Positions 54,197 to 62,741 are shown, counted from the stretch's first letter. The stretch: 64,000 nucleotides of DNA from DATGFB01 sp032160545 (GCA_032160545.1 JAVHVN010000001.1:1-64000), one strand, 5' to 3'. Made by a program: numbers and translations. The notes: generated by a model not told the origin, from the letters alone.

Positions 54197-55263
54197 CGAC
54201 CCCCGGAACGAATGCCGTCGCGGCCCCCAGAGTGACCGGGCGGTCCGACGACACCCTGCCCGTGCTGCGGGTGACCGACCTGAAGAAATATTTCCCGATC
54301 CGCAGCACCATCCTCAAGCGCACACTCGCCCAGGTGCAGGCCGTCGACGGCGTCTCCTTCGACGTCTACGCCGGTGAGACGCTCGGCTTGGTGGGCGAGT
54401 CCGGGTGTGGCAAGTCGACCACCGGCCGTGCCGTGTTGAACCTGCAGCCCGCGACGTCGGGCAGCGTGGTCTTCGAGGGGCGCGAACTGGTCGGCCTGTC
54501 GCGCCGCCAGATGCGTCCGCTGCGCCGCCACATCCAGCTAGTGTTCCAGGACCCGTACGCGTCGCTCGACCCGCGTATGCAGGTCTCGCGGATCATCGCC
54601 GAGCCGTTGGTGATCCACAAGCTCGCATCGGGCACCGAGCTCAGGCGTCGTGTCGCCGAGCTGATGAAGCTCGTCGGCCTCAACCCCGAACACCAGATGC
54701 GCTACCCGCACGAGTTCTCGGGAGGCCAGCGACAGCGCATCGGTATCGCTCGCGCGCTTGCCCTCGAGCCGCGCCTGCTCGTCCTCGACGAGCCGGTGTC
54801 GGCGCTCGACGTCTCGATCCAGGCCGGTGTCATCAACCTGCTCGACGACCTGCGCCACCGGCTCGGCCTGAGCTACGTGTTCATCGCGCACGACCTGTCC
54901 GTGGTGCGGCACATCTCCGACCGGGTAGCGGTCATGTATCTCGGCAAGATCGTCGAGACGGCCCCGACGGACGAGCTGTTCAAGCGCCCGGCACACCCGT
55001 ACACGCAGGCGCTGCTCTCCGCGATCCCGCTGCCCGACCCAGCGCGCGAGCGCACCCGCCAGCGCGTCCTGCTCGAGGGCGACCTGCCCAGCCCGGTGAA
55101 CCCGCCCTCGGGGTGTCGCTTCCGCACGCGGTGCTTCAAGTTCAGTGGCCAGCTGAACGACGAGCAGCGGCAGAAGTGCATCAACGAGGAGCCCCTGGCC
55201 GACAACCGCGACATCGGCCATCCGACCGCGTGCCACTACGCCGCGGTCCAGACCGTCCTGTAG
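54193..55263 (+). CDS. Oligopeptide ABC ATPase, DppF/OppF type
   Basis: The 356-residue partner ATPase carries Walker A GESGCGKST, Q-loop LVFQDPYASLDPR, signature SGGQRQRIGIARAL, Walker B LVLDEPVSALDVSIQA and H-loop IAHD. The C-terminal cysteine-rich segment GCRFRTRCFKFSGQ is conserved with OppF. It opens with RVTDLKKYFPIRS. It completes the importer: one binding protein, two permeases, two ATPases. A micro-ORF joins it to mshB, so peptide uptake and mycothiol synthesis may be co-translated. Confidence 0.93.
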   Translation: MTTPGTNAVAAPRVTGRSDDTLPVLRVTDLKKYFPIRSTILKRTLAQVQAVDGVSFDVYAGETLGLVGESGCGKSTTGRAVLNLQPATSGSVVFEGRELVGLSRRQMRPLRRHIQLVFQDPYASLDPRMQVSRIIAEPLVIHKLASGTELRRRVAELMKLVGLNPEHQMRYPHEFSGGQRQRIGIARALALEPRLLVLDEPVSALDVSIQAGVINLLDDLRHRLGLSYVFIAHDLSVVRHISDRVAVMYLGKIVETAPTDELFKRPAHPYTQALLSAIPLPDPARERTRQRVLLEGDLPSPVNPPSGCRFRTRCFKFSGQLNDEQRQKCINEEPLADNRDIGHPTACHYAAVQTVL

Positions 55264-55301
55264 TGACCGCCGGCCCGACCCCGCGGGCGGATGCCGGATG
55301 A
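55263..55301 (+). other. 12-codon bridging micro-ORF between oppF-like gene and mshB
   Basis: GTG at 55263 shares its G with the TAG stop of the ATPase (TAGTG), and its TGA at 55299-55301 overlaps the ATG of mshB (ATGA, 55298-55301). The peptide would be MTAGPTPRADAG. mshB itself has only a weak ribosome site, so reinitiation after this micro-ORF is a plausible route of expression. Confidence 0.5.
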
Positions 55302-56176
55302 GCCGCCGGCTGCTGCTCCTGCACGCCCATCCTGACGACGAGTCGATCACGACGGGCGCGACGATGGCTCGCTACGCCGCCGAGGGGGCGCACGTCACCC
55401 TGGTCACCTGCACGCTGGGTGAGGAGGGGGAGGTGCTGCTCCCCGAACTGGCTCAGCTCGAGGCGGCCCAGGCCGACCAGCTCGGCGGGTACCGGATGGG
55501 TGAGCTTGCCGAGGCGATGCGGTGGCTCGGCGTGAGCGACCACCGGTTCCTCGGCGGGGCCGGCCGGTTCCGCGACAGCGGGATGATGGACACGCAGGCC
55601 AACGCACATCCACGGGCGTTCTGGCGGGCCGACTCCGACCCGGACGTGTTCGACGCCGCGGTGACCGCCGCAGTGCAGATCATCCGTGAGCTCAGGCCGC
55701 AGGTGCTCGTCACCTACGACGACAACGGCGACTACGGGCATCCCGACCACGTCATGGCGCACCGGGTGGCCAGCGCCGCGGTCGAGCGGGCGGCCGAGCC
55801 CGGGTTCGGGGCCGGCGAACCGTGGCGGGTCGCGAAGGTCTACTGGACGGCCACGCCCACATCGCTGGTGCGTGCGGGCGCCGAGTCGCCCGACAACCCG
55901 TTCGGCGGCGCCGACACCGACGAGCTGCCGTTCGGCGTCGACGACGCGCTGATCACGACGATCATCGACGCGAGCGCGTACGGTGCGGCGAAGCTCGCGG
56001 CGCTCGCGGCGCACCGGACCCAGATCGCCGTGGACGGGCCGTTCTTCGCGCTGTCGAACATGCTGGGGCGCAAGGCGTTGCCGGTGGAGCACTTCCGGCT
56101 GCGGTCGGGCACGATGGGGCCTGACCGTGATGCCGAGGGTCGCGAGACCGATCTCTTCTCCGGAGTGTCGACATGA
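55298..56176 (+). CDS. mshB: Mycothiol deacetylase MshB
   Basis: The 292-residue zinc enzyme removes the acetyl group of GlcNAc-inositol, the second dedicated step of mycothiol synthesis. The zinc and catalytic motif AHPDDE is at residues 10-15 and a second zinc ligand His is near residue 148 in GHPDHVMAHR. RPQVLVTYDDNGDYGHPDH is the family hallmark. Cytosolic. It overlaps the downstream DUF gene by ATGA. Its presence is strong evidence that the host makes mycothiol. Confidence 0.94.
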   Translation: MSRRLLLLHAHPDDESITTGATMARYAAEGAHVTLVTCTLGEEGEVLLPELAQLEAAQADQLGGYRMGELAEAMRWLGVSDHRFLGGAGRFRDSGMMDTQANAHPRAFWRADSDPDVFDAAVTAAVQIIRELRPQVLVTYDDNGDYGHPDHVMAHRVASAAVERAAEPGFGAGEPWRVAKVYWTATPTSLVRAGAESPDNPFGGADTDELPFGVDDALITTIIDASAYGAAKLAALAAHRTQIAVDGPFFALSNMLGRKALPVEHFRLRSGTMGPDRDAEGRETDLFSGVST

Positions 56177-56556
56177 TCCCCGCACGCCTGCTGACCGGCC
56201 TGGGCCTCGGAGCGCTCTGCGCAGCCGGCATGCTCGCTGCGGCCCTGGAGATGCTGCTCGTACCGCTCTATGCCGGCAAGACGCTCGTGCCGCTCACGGT
56301 GGCGCTGGCCGTGCTGATCAACGTCGCCCTGCCGCTGCTCGCGCGCTCGATCGTCCCGAGCGGGGCAGCGGCGCTCGCGCCCTTCGGTGCGTGGCTGCTC
56401 GTCGTCGTGGTCGTCGGCTTGTTCCCACGCCCGGAGGGCGATGTGATCCTGCCGGGTGGCGGCGCGGTCGAGTGGGTGGGCTACGGGGTGCTGCTGGGCG
56501 GGACGGTCGCGGGCACGGTCACGGTCGTGCTGAGCGGATCACGCCCGGCCAGGTAG
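56173..56556 (+). CDS. Small membrane protein downstream of mshB
   Basis: The 127-residue protein has about four hydrophobic helices (residues 5-28, 36-54, 63-82 and 95-118) and no other recognisable motif. It sits just after mshB as the Rv1171-like gene does in mycobacteria, and its ATG overlaps the mshB stop. The family (DUF6113-like) has no known role; a link to mycothiol or the membrane environment is inference only. Confidence 0.72.
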   Translation: MIPARLLTGLGLGALCAAGMLAAALEMLLVPLYAGKTLVPLTVALAVLINVALPLLARSIVPSGAAALAPFGAWLLVVVVVGLFPRPEGDVILPGGGAVEWVGYGVLLGGTVAGTVTVVLSGSRPAR

Positions 56557-56559
56557 GGC

Positions 56560-57102
56560 TCAGCCGGTGAACGGATGGCGGTTGGCCTCGGCCAGCGCCT
56601 CCTGCACGGCGTTGACCGCTGCCGGCGGGAGATCGGTCTCGACGAGCTGCGTGTTCGGGAAGCGCGCGAGCTCGCGCTGCAGGTCGGCGACCGAGACGTG
56701 TGAGACGAGCAGGGCGAGCGCAGTGCGCCCGGGCGGCACCGCCGCACGCAACTCGGCGACCGTCGCGTCCTTGACCCCGCTGTCGACGAGCTTGGCGTAG
56801 AGGGCGCCCCCGCCGGCGGACGCAGCGGCGACGACCAGGCCGCCGATGGGGCCACCCAACAGGGTGCCGAGCAGCAGGCCCCACACGCCCGCACCGACGC
56901 CGGCCTGTCCTGGCGTGATGTCGGTCGTCTCGCGGACGTGTGACGTCCCATCCGCGTCGCGGGAGATGATCACGGCGTCGTGCAGCTGAAGGTCCTCGTC
57001 ACGTTGCAGCCGGGCCGCCGCGAGCAGGAACTCCTGCGCCTTCAACGGATCGTCGAACGAGATGACGAGCAGCTTGCTGTCGTCGGGCGTCTTCGAAGCC
57101 AT
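56560..57102 (-). CDS. DUF1269 family membrane-associated protein
   Basis: The 180-residue protein fits DUF1269: KLLVISFDDPLKAQEFLLA, a glycine-rich hydrophobic middle GAGVWGLLLGTLLGGPIGGLVVAA and a C-terminal ferredoxin-like half with VADLQRELARFPNTQLVETDLP. Often described as a general stress or membrane-permeability protein, with unknown chemistry. A TAGACT box 6 nt before the ATG suggests a leaderless mRNA. It is 3 nt from the convergent membrane gene. Confidence 0.87.
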   Translation of the reverse strand: MASKTPDDSKLLVISFDDPLKAQEFLLAAARLQRDEDLQLHDAVIISRDADGTSHVRETTDITPGQAGVGAGVWGLLLGTLLGGPIGGLVVAAASAGGGALYAKLVDSGVKDATVAELRAAVPPGRTALALLVSHVSVADLQRELARFPNTQLVETDLPPAAVNAVQEALAEANRHPFTG

Positions 57103-57108
57103 GCCGGA

Positions 57109-57114
57109 AGTCTA
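57109..57114 (-). promoter_or_regulatory. -10 element for leaderless DUF1269 gene
   Basis: TAGACT on the minus strand, 6 nt, then ATG at 57102. It overlaps the end of the GNAT gene (stop at 57112), so that gene's last codons serve also as promoter. Confidence 0.5.
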
Positions 57115-58050
57115 TGCGCGTGCGGCTGTGCGGTACCGGTAGTCGTGGTGGACCCAGTACCCGAGGTCCCGGTACAGCGAGACCGCGGGAGCGTTGTCCG
57201 TCGAGACCTGCAGGTGGGTGCGCACGGCGCCCTGCCGCTCGCCCCAGCGCCACAGCGCCGCCATGACGGCGCGCGCGTGGCCGCGCCGCCGCGTGTCGGG
57301 GCGCACCTCGACCGCCGTCACGCCCAGCCAGCCGTCGTCGACCGTGCCCCGCCCGACGGCGAGCACTTCGCCGCCCTCCCGCAGGGCGGCGAAGCCCACG
57401 CGGTCGTGTCGCAGCAGGAGGGCACGGGCGTCCGCGGACGCGCCCATGCCGTCCCGGTACCGGGCGAACCACTCGTCGTCCGGGGTGACGTCCACCTGGA
57501 CCGAGGCAGGTGCCTCGCCCGGCAGCAGGTCGAGGCGGGCGCACATCACGTGGACGTCGACGCTGGGCGCCCAGCCGCGTTCGCCGAGTGCCGCGTCGAG
57601 CAGCCGGCGTGCCTCGACCGGAACCTGGAAGCGGGCCGGCAGGCCCCGCTCGGCGTACCACTGGCCCACGTCCTCGAGCGCGGTGTCCAGCGGCACCCCC
57701 GGCGCCGCCAGCGGCAGGACGCTGTTGGCGCGGCCGGTGAAGCCACCGTTGGCGCGCAGCAGCCAACCACCGAGCCGGCCGGATTCGGCGGGCCGCCAGC
57801 CCTGTGCGACGACGGCCTCCAGGCCCAGCTCGTCCCGGGTCGAGGGCGGTGCGGCCTTGGCCGCGGCGACGGTCGCCAGCGCCACCTCGACCGGCCCGGT
57901 ACGGGTGTCGACGATGGCGCGCTCGGTATCGAGGGCCACCAGGTCGCCGACGACGTCGGAGAAGGCCGCCCGCTCGCCGCGGGCCGCCGGCACTGCTCGG
58001 CGCACGCTGACCCGCCGCCCGACCCAGCTACGCTCCAGCACGAGCGGCAT
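57112..58050 (-). CDS. GNAT family N-acetyltransferase
   Basis: The 312-residue protein has an N-terminal domain of about 80 residues with a small beta-barrel look (VGRRVSVRRAV, TERAIVDTRTGPVEVAL), a degenerate GNAT half (WRPAESGRLGGWLLRANGGF) and an active C-terminal GNAT domain with VTAVEVRPDTRRRGHARAVMAALW, the acetyl-CoA binding V-x-P-x-x-R-x-x-G/H motif, and NAPAVSLYRDLGY. Acceptor unknown. I use the ATG at 58050; the open frame continues antisense into fdxA. It is divergent from the ferredoxin gene, as in other actinobacteria. Confidence 0.87.
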   Translation of the reverse strand: MPLVLERSWVGRRVSVRRAVPAARGERAAFSDVVGDLVALDTERAIVDTRTGPVEVALATVAAAKAAPPSTRDELGLEAVVAQGWRPAESGRLGGWLLRANGGFTGRANSVLPLAAPGVPLDTALEDVGQWYAERGLPARFQVPVEARRLLDAALGERGWAPSVDVHVMCARLDLLPGEAPASVQVDVTPDDEWFARYRDGMGASADARALLLRHDRVGFAALREGGEVLAVGRGTVDDGWLGVTAVEVRPDTRRRGHARAVMAALWRWGERQGAVRTHLQVSTDNAPAVSLYRDLGYWVHHDYRYRTAARA

Positions 58051-58113
58051 ACTAGGTGAGGCCCCTCGGCCCGTTAGCTCGCCGACAGACCTGAACTCGC
58101 CCGGAGGACTGCA

Positions 58114-58440
58114 GTGACGTACGTGATTGCCGAGCCATGTGTGGACCTGCTCGACAAGGCATGCATCGAGGAATGCCCTGTCGACTGCATCTACGAAGGC
58201 ACCCGGATGCTGTACATCCACCCCGACGAGTGCGTTGACTGCGGGGCCTGCGAGCCCGTCTGCCCGGTCGAGGCGATCTTCTACGAGGACGACTTGCCGG
58301 ACAAGTGGCGCGACTACACCCAGGCCAATGTCGATTTCTTCGACGAGCTGGGCTCGCCCGGTGGCGCCTCGAAGGTCGGCAAGACCGACCACGACCCCGC
58401 GTTCATCAAGAACCTGCCGCCGCAGGGCGAGGGGCACTGA
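58114..58440 (+). CDS. fdxA: Seven-iron ferredoxin FdxA/FdxC
   Basis: The 108-residue electron carrier has eight cysteines. Residues Cys9, Cys17 and Cys50 match the ligands of a [3Fe-4S] cluster; Cys21, Cys40, Cys43 and Cys46 match a [4Fe-4S] cluster; Cys25 is extra. The pattern and C-terminal tail match the actinobacterial FdxC group, which can donate to cytochrome P450s and possibly IspH. GGAGG lies before the GTG at 58114. In mycobacteria it lies beside an aminotransferase (dapC) gene; here a lysozyme-like gene follows convergently. Confidence 0.95.
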   Translation: MTYVIAEPCVDLLDKACIEECPVDCIYEGTRMLYIHPDECVDCGACEPVCPVEAIFYEDDLPDKWRDYTQANVDFFDELGSPGGASKVGKTDHDPAFIKNLPPQGEGH

Positions 58441-58460
58441 CCCCTCGGCGAGCCGGGCGA

Positions 58461-59294
58461 TCAGCCGACCGCCGCCATGGTGGCCACGACGGCTGACGCG
58501 CCGGCGGCCGGGCGGTCCTGCCAGCCCTTGGCGCGCGTCCACTGCTTGCCGCGGTAGTCGACGGCATCGATGCCGAGCTGGTCGGCGTAGGCCACGAACC
58601 ATGCGGCGGTCTGCCAGCCGGCGCCGGGCACCGTGATCGTGCCCGGCGCGGTCGTGGGTGCGTTGATCGGCAGCTCGCCGTCGACCTTGGCGGCGACCTG
58701 CGCCACGGCCGCGACCTGGGTCGGCTTCCCGAACGTGCAGTTGACCCCGGCCGGGGTGCGACCGATCAGCGCATCGGCGAGCGCGGTCGCCTCGGTCTCG
58801 TGCTGGGCGTAGGCACTGCCGTCGGCCGAGATCTGGACGTCCTGGATCGCTTCGGCCAGCGGCAGGGTCTGCCAGCCGTTGATCTTGACGAGGTGGGCGA
58901 GGAACTCCGTCGTCGCCTTGAAGACGTTTTGGAGGTTGGCCACGTCGCCACCTCCCCAGCCCTGGGACGGACGCTGCTGCAGTACGCCGACCGAGTCGCG
59001 GTCGCCCGCGCCCGGCGGCAGGTTGCGCAGCTTGCTCTCCTGCAGACCCGCGGCGAGCGCCAGGACGGCCGCGCGCTCGGGCAGCACAGGCTGGTACGAG
59101 GACACCGCGGCCACCATCGACGCGGCGACGGCGGTCTGGCTGGTGTCGAGCTCGTAGGTCCCGAGCGTGCAGTGGTCATAGGCGAGGTGGGACTGCGTAG
59201 TGGTCCATACCGCGCGGATCGTCAGCCCGGCAGCCAGGGCGACGACGAGGAGGACCACCCCGTAGATCACGGTGATACGGCGGCGTGACGCCAT
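58461..59294 (-). CDS. Membrane-anchored lysozyme-like protein
   Basis: The 277-residue protein starts with an Arg-rich cytosolic tip and one signal-anchor helix (about residues 8-30). The exported part contains AAGLQESKLRNLPPG followed by GDRDSVGVLQQRPSQGWG, a pattern seen in lysozyme-like or transglycosylase-like domains of actinobacterial cell-wall proteins, where the Glu of QES is the catalytic candidate. The rest is Ala/Thr-rich. A peptidoglycan-binding or cleaving role is inferred. I use the ATG at 59294; the longer frame runs antisense into dapD. Confidence 0.72.
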   Translation of the reverse strand: MASRRRITVIYGVVLLVVALAAGLTIRAVWTTTQSHLAYDHCTLGTYELDTSQTAVAASMVAAVSSYQPVLPERAAVLALAAGLQESKLRNLPPGAGDRDSVGVLQQRPSQGWGGGDVANLQNVFKATTEFLAHLVKINGWQTLPLAEAIQDVQISADGSAYAQHETEATALADALIGRTPAGVNCTFGKPTQVAAVAQVAAKVDGELPINAPTTAPGTITVPGAGWQTAAWFVAYADQLGIDAVDYRGKQWTRAKGWQDRPAAGASAVVATMAAVG

Positions 59295-59302
59295 CGACGC
59301 GT

Positions 59303-60250
59303 TCAGTTCGCGTGCAGCGCGTCGTTCAGAGCAACGCCTGATCCGGACCGAGGCCGCACCTCCAGCGCGCCGGTGACGCTGTTGCGCCAGAACTGCAGGC
59401 CGTCGCGGCCGGAGAGGTCGAGCGCCTTGACCACTCGGCCGTCGGGCAGCGTGATCTTCGAGCCGGCTGTGACGTAGGTGCCGGCCTCGACGACGCAGTC
59501 GTCGCCGAGCGAGATGCCGATTCCGGCGTTGGCGCCGATCAGACACCGCCGCCCGATGCTGATCTGCTCCTTGCCGCCGCCGGAGAGGGTGCCCATGATC
59601 GAGGCGCCGCCGCCGACGTCGGAGCCGTCACCCACGGTCACGCCGGCCGAGATGCGCCCCTCGACCATCGACGCACCGAGTGTGCCGGCGTTGTAGTTCA
59701 CGAAACCCTCGTGCATGACAGTGGTGCCTTCTGCCAGATGTGCGCCCAGCCGGACCCGGTCCGCATCGGCGATGCGCACGCCGGTCGGCACGACGTAGTC
59801 GGTCATGCGCGGGAACTTGTCGACGCCGAACACCTGCACCGGCCCCTTGCGGCGCATCTTCATGCGGACGTGCTCGAAGTCGTCGACGGCGCACGGTCCG
59901 GAGTTCGTCCAGACGTTGTTCGGCAGCACCGCGAAGATGCCCTCGAGATTGACCTCGCGCGGCCGGACCAGGCGGTGCGACAGCACGTGCAGCCGCAGGT
60001 ACGCGTCGGGGACATCCACGGGTGGGGTGTCCAGGTCGATCTCGATCGTGATCATCTCGATGCGGATGCCGCGTTCGCTGGTGCTGCCGTGCGTGCCGGC
60101 GAGCGAGGCAAGCTCGTGGGGGGCCTGGGTACCCCCCTGGCCACCGAGGATCGGTTGCGGGAACCAGGCGTCGAGCGTGCGGCCCGCGGCGGTGCCCTCG
60201 ACGACGGTGGTTGCGACGCCGTGGCCGCTGGCAGTTCTACGCTCCGTCAC
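59303..60250 (-). CDS. dapD: Tetrahydrodipicolinate N-succinyltransferase
   Basis: The 315-residue trimeric enzyme succinylates tetrahydrodipicolinate in the lysine/meso-DAP route. It has an N-terminal alpha/beta region and a left-handed beta helix with hexapeptide repeats around VRLGAHLAEGTTVMHEGFVNYNAG and GRRCLIGANAGIGISLGDDC. Length matches the actinobacterial form. The GTG at 60250 has TAGGGT 6 nt upstream and no ribosome site. It diverges from dapE with a 39-bp gap. Confidence 0.94.
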   Translation of the reverse strand: MTERRTASGHGVATTVVEGTAAGRTLDAWFPQPILGGQGGTQAPHELASLAGTHGSTSERGIRIEMITIEIDLDTPPVDVPDAYLRLHVLSHRLVRPREVNLEGIFAVLPNNVWTNSGPCAVDDFEHVRMKMRRKGPVQVFGVDKFPRMTDYVVPTGVRIADADRVRLGAHLAEGTTVMHEGFVNYNAGTLGASMVEGRISAGVTVGDGSDVGGGASIMGTLSGGGKEQISIGRRCLIGANAGIGISLGDDCVVEAGTYVTAGSKITLPDGRVVKALDLSGRDGLQFWRNSVTGALEVRPRSGSGVALNDALHAN

Positions 60251-60256
60251 TCGACA

Positions 60257-60262
60257 ACCCTA
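60257..60262 (-). promoter_or_regulatory. -10 element for leaderless dapD mRNA
   Basis: TAGGGT on the minus strand, 6 nt, then GTG at 60250. It is identical to the box of the phosphatase gene at 22853. Confidence 0.6.
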
Positions 60263-60277
60263 ACCGCGCGGGTCGCG

Positions 60278-60283
60278 TAGCCT
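60278..60283 (+). promoter_or_regulatory. -10 element for leaderless dapE mRNA
   Basis: TAGCCT, 6 nt, then GTG at 60290. Only 15 bp separate it from the dapD element on the other strand, so the two polymerase footprints must overlap. Confidence 0.6.
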
Positions 60284-60289
60284 CGCGGC

Positions 60290-61354
60290 GTGCTGGATCT
60301 GAGCGCGGACGCGGGCAGCCTCACCGCTGCGCTCGTCGACGTCGAATCGGTGTCAGGGGGCGAGCGTCCTCTCGCCGACCTGGTCGAATCGGCACTGGAC
60401 GCATACGGCCCGCTGTCCGTCCAGCGCGACGGCAACGTCGTGATCGCCCGCACCGACCTGGGACGCCCGCAGCGGATCGTGCTGGCCGGGCATCTCGACA
60501 CGGTGCCGATCGCCGGCAACGTTCCGTCGCAGCTGCGGGACGGGCGGCTGTACGGGTGCGGCACGTCCGACATGAAGTCGGGGCTGGCGGTCATGTTGCG
60601 GCTGGCGCATCTCGTGGGCACCGGCGCACTCGACCCGCGGGCCGACCTCACGTGGATCGCGTACGACTGCGAGGAGGTCGAGGCGGCGCTCAACGGCCTC
60701 GGCCGCATCGCCCGCGAGCACCCCGGCCTGCTCGCCGCCGACCTCGCCGTGCTGCTCGAGCCCACCGGTGGCGTGATCGAGGGCGGCTGCCAGGGCACGA
60801 TGCGGGCCACGGTGCATGTGCCTGGCGTCCGGGCGCACAGCGCCCGCGCCTGGCTCGGGCGAAACGCGATCCACGCCGCTGCACCCGTTCTCGCCCGCCT
60901 TGCCGAGTACGCGCCGCGCACCGTCGACGTCGACGGGCTCACCTATCGCGAGGGCCTCAATGCCGTGCGCATCGAGGGCGGTGTCGCCGGCAACGTCATC
61001 CCGGATGAGTGCGTGGTCACCGTGAACTACCGCTTCGCGCCCGACCGCGACGAGGCCGCGGCGGAGCAACACGTGCGCGTGGTGTTCGACGGTTACGACG
61101 TCGCTGTGACCGACTCGGCGCCGGGTGCTCGCCCAGGGTTGGACGCGCCACTGGCGCAGGCGATCGTCGCTGCCGTCGGCGGCGAGCCCCGTGCCAAGCT
61201 CGGCTGGACCGATGTCGCCAGGTTCGGCCCGCTCGGCATCCCCGCCGTGAACTTCGGACCGGGTGACCCGAACCTCGCGCACAAGCTCGAGGAGTCGGTC
61301 GATCTCGCGCTGGTCGTCGAGGGTGAGGCCGCGCTGGTCCGGTTCCTGTCATGA
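60290..61354 (+). CDS. dapE: Succinyl-diaminopimelate desuccinylase
   Basis: The 354-residue M20-family zinc hydrolase removes succinate from N-succinyl-LL-DAP. Metal ligands are seen in LAGHLDTVP, GCGTSDMKSG and DCEEVEAALNG, plus ANNA-type substrate-site residues. A lid/dimerisation domain occupies about residues 175-280. It starts on a GTG without ribosome site. Its stop overlaps the MOSC gene by ATGA. With DapD it covers two steps of the succinylase branch; dapC might be the aminotransferase at 46942. Confidence 0.93.
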   Translation: MLDLSADAGSLTAALVDVESVSGGERPLADLVESALDAYGPLSVQRDGNVVIARTDLGRPQRIVLAGHLDTVPIAGNVPSQLRDGRLYGCGTSDMKSGLAVMLRLAHLVGTGALDPRADLTWIAYDCEEVEAALNGLGRIAREHPGLLAADLAVLLEPTGGVIEGGCQGTMRATVHVPGVRAHSARAWLGRNAIHAAAPVLARLAEYAPRTVDVDGLTYREGLNAVRIEGGVAGNVIPDECVVTVNYRFAPDRDEAAAEQHVRVVFDGYDVAVTDSAPGARPGLDAPLAQAIVAAVGGEPRAKLGWTDVARFGPLGIPAVNFGPGDPNLAHKLEESVDLALVVEGEAALVRFLS

Positions 61355-61893
61355 CCGGGACGATCTTGTCGGTGTCGGCAGATCGGCGGCATCGTTTCAG
61401 CAAGGTGCCCGTCGAGAGCATCCGGCTCGTCGAGGGGTTCGGCGTCGAGGGCGACGCGCACTTCGGGGCGACGGTGCAGCACCGCTCCCGCGCTCGGTAC
61501 CGGCCCGGCGAGCCGAATCTGCGCCAGGTGCATCTCGTGCAGGAGGAGTTGCTGGACGAACTCGTCGGGCGCGGGTTCCGCGTGGCCGCGGGGGTCATCG
61601 GCGAGAACATCACCACCCGCGGCGTCGACCTCTCGGCCCTGCCGACAGGCACGCGGCTGCGCCTCGGCGGCGACGCCGTCGTCGAGCTGACCGGCCTGCG
61701 CAACCCGTGCGTCCAGCTCGACCGTTACCAGGACGGCCTCATGGCGGCGGTCCTCGACCGTGGATCGAACGGGCAGGTGATCCGTCGCGCGGGCGTGATG
61801 GGCGTGGTGCTCACCGGCGGAGTGGTGCGGCCCGGCGACGACGTCGAGGTCGCCCTGCCTGCGGGCCCGACGCCCGCGCTCGGACCGGTGTGA
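61351..61893 (+). CDS. MOSC-domain protein
   Basis: The 180-residue protein is a stand-alone MOSC (molybdenum cofactor sulfurase C-terminal) domain: EGFGVEGDAHFG, GENITTRGVDLSALPTGTRLRLGG and LRNPCVQLDRYQDGLM with the conserved Cys in NPC. These proteins bind or move sulfur or molybdenum cofactor. Target unknown. Start overlaps dapE by ATGA, so it is co-translated. Confidence 0.9.
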   Translation: MTGTILSVSADRRHRFSKVPVESIRLVEGFGVEGDAHFGATVQHRSRARYRPGEPNLRQVHLVQEELLDELVGRGFRVAAGVIGENITTRGVDLSALPTGTRLRLGGDAVVELTGLRNPCVQLDRYQDGLMAAVLDRGSNGQVIRRAGVMGVVLTGGVVRPGDDVEVALPAGPTPALGPV

Positions 61894-61901
61894 TCGCCCA
61901 C

Positions 61902-61907
61902 TACGGT
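61902..61907 (+). promoter_or_regulatory. -10 element for leaderless LOG gene
   Basis: TACGGT, 6 nt, ATG at 61914. An in-frame GTG at 61890 that overlaps the MOSC stop is an alternative start for readthrough expression from dapE. Confidence 0.45.
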
Positions 61908-61913
61908 CGAGGC

Positions 61914-62723
61914 ATGACGGCCGAGGGCGAGCGCACCGAGCAGCAACGCGGTCCGGTCCTGCTGCGGCGCAACCAGATCAGCGCGGGGACGACCGACCAG
62001 CGGCTGCTCGACTCGCGCGGGCCCTCGGACTGGGTGCACACCGATCCGTGGCGCGTGCTGCGCATCCAGAGCGAGTTCGTCGAGGGCTTCGGCCTGCTCG
62101 CCGAACTGCCCGCGGCGGTCTCCGTCTTCGGTTCGGCGCGGACACCCGTCGAGTCCGCCGAGTACCGGGTCGGCCTCGAACTCGGCGGCGCGCTGGCGCG
62201 GGCCGGCTTCGCCGTCATTACCGGCGGCGGCCCCGGATCGATGGAAGCGGTGAACCGGGGCGCGTCCGAAGCCGGTGGCGTGTCTGTCGGCCTCGGTATC
62301 GAGCTGCCCTTCGAGCAGCGGCTCAACGAGTGGGTCGACATCGGCATCAACTTCCGCTACTTCTTCGCGCGCAAGACGATGTTCGTGAAGTACGCCCAGG
62401 CCTTCGTGATCATGCCGGGCGGCTTCGGCACCCTCGACGAGATGTTCGAGGCGCTGACGCTCGTCCAGACCCGCAAGGTCACCCGGTTCCCCGTCATCCT
62501 CTACGGCACCGAGTACTGGCGCGGCCTCATCGACTGGATCCGCGACACGGTGGTGACCGGCGGCAAGATCGGGCCGGCCGACCTGGATCTCGTCCACTGC
62601 ACCGACGACGCCAACGAGATCGTGGACCTCATCCTCGAGTCACGGCATGCCGGGTCGGAGCAGGACGCCGCCGAGGCACGCGCCGCGGCCGACGCCGCCG
62701 AGCGCGCCGGCGTCGACGACTGA
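61914..62723 (+). CDS. LOG family protein, long form
   Basis: The 269-residue Rossmann-fold protein of the TIGR00730 (lysine decarboxylase-like, LOG) family has VFGSARTPVESAEY, TGGGPGSMEAVNRGA, and PGGFGTLDE near residue 168, the phosphoribohydrolase signature. LOG enzymes cleave nucleoside monophosphates, releasing cytokinin-like bases in some cases. This longer form has about 45 extra N-terminal residues. Start at ATG 61914 is supported by a -10 box; GTG 61890 is possible. A second LOG gene follows. Confidence 0.9.
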   Translation: MTAEGERTEQQRGPVLLRRNQISAGTTDQRLLDSRGPSDWVHTDPWRVLRIQSEFVEGFGLLAELPAAVSVFGSARTPVESAEYRVGLELGGALARAGFAVITGGGPGSMEAVNRGASEAGGVSVGLGIELPFEQRLNEWVDIGINFRYFFARKTMFVKYAQAFVIMPGGFGTLDEMFEALTLVQTRKVTRFPVILYGTEYWRGLIDWIRDTVVTGGKIGPADLDLVHCTDDANEIVDLILESRHAGSEQDAAEARAAADAAERAGVDD

Positions 62724-62741
62724 GCGGGCTTCCGGGCACCG

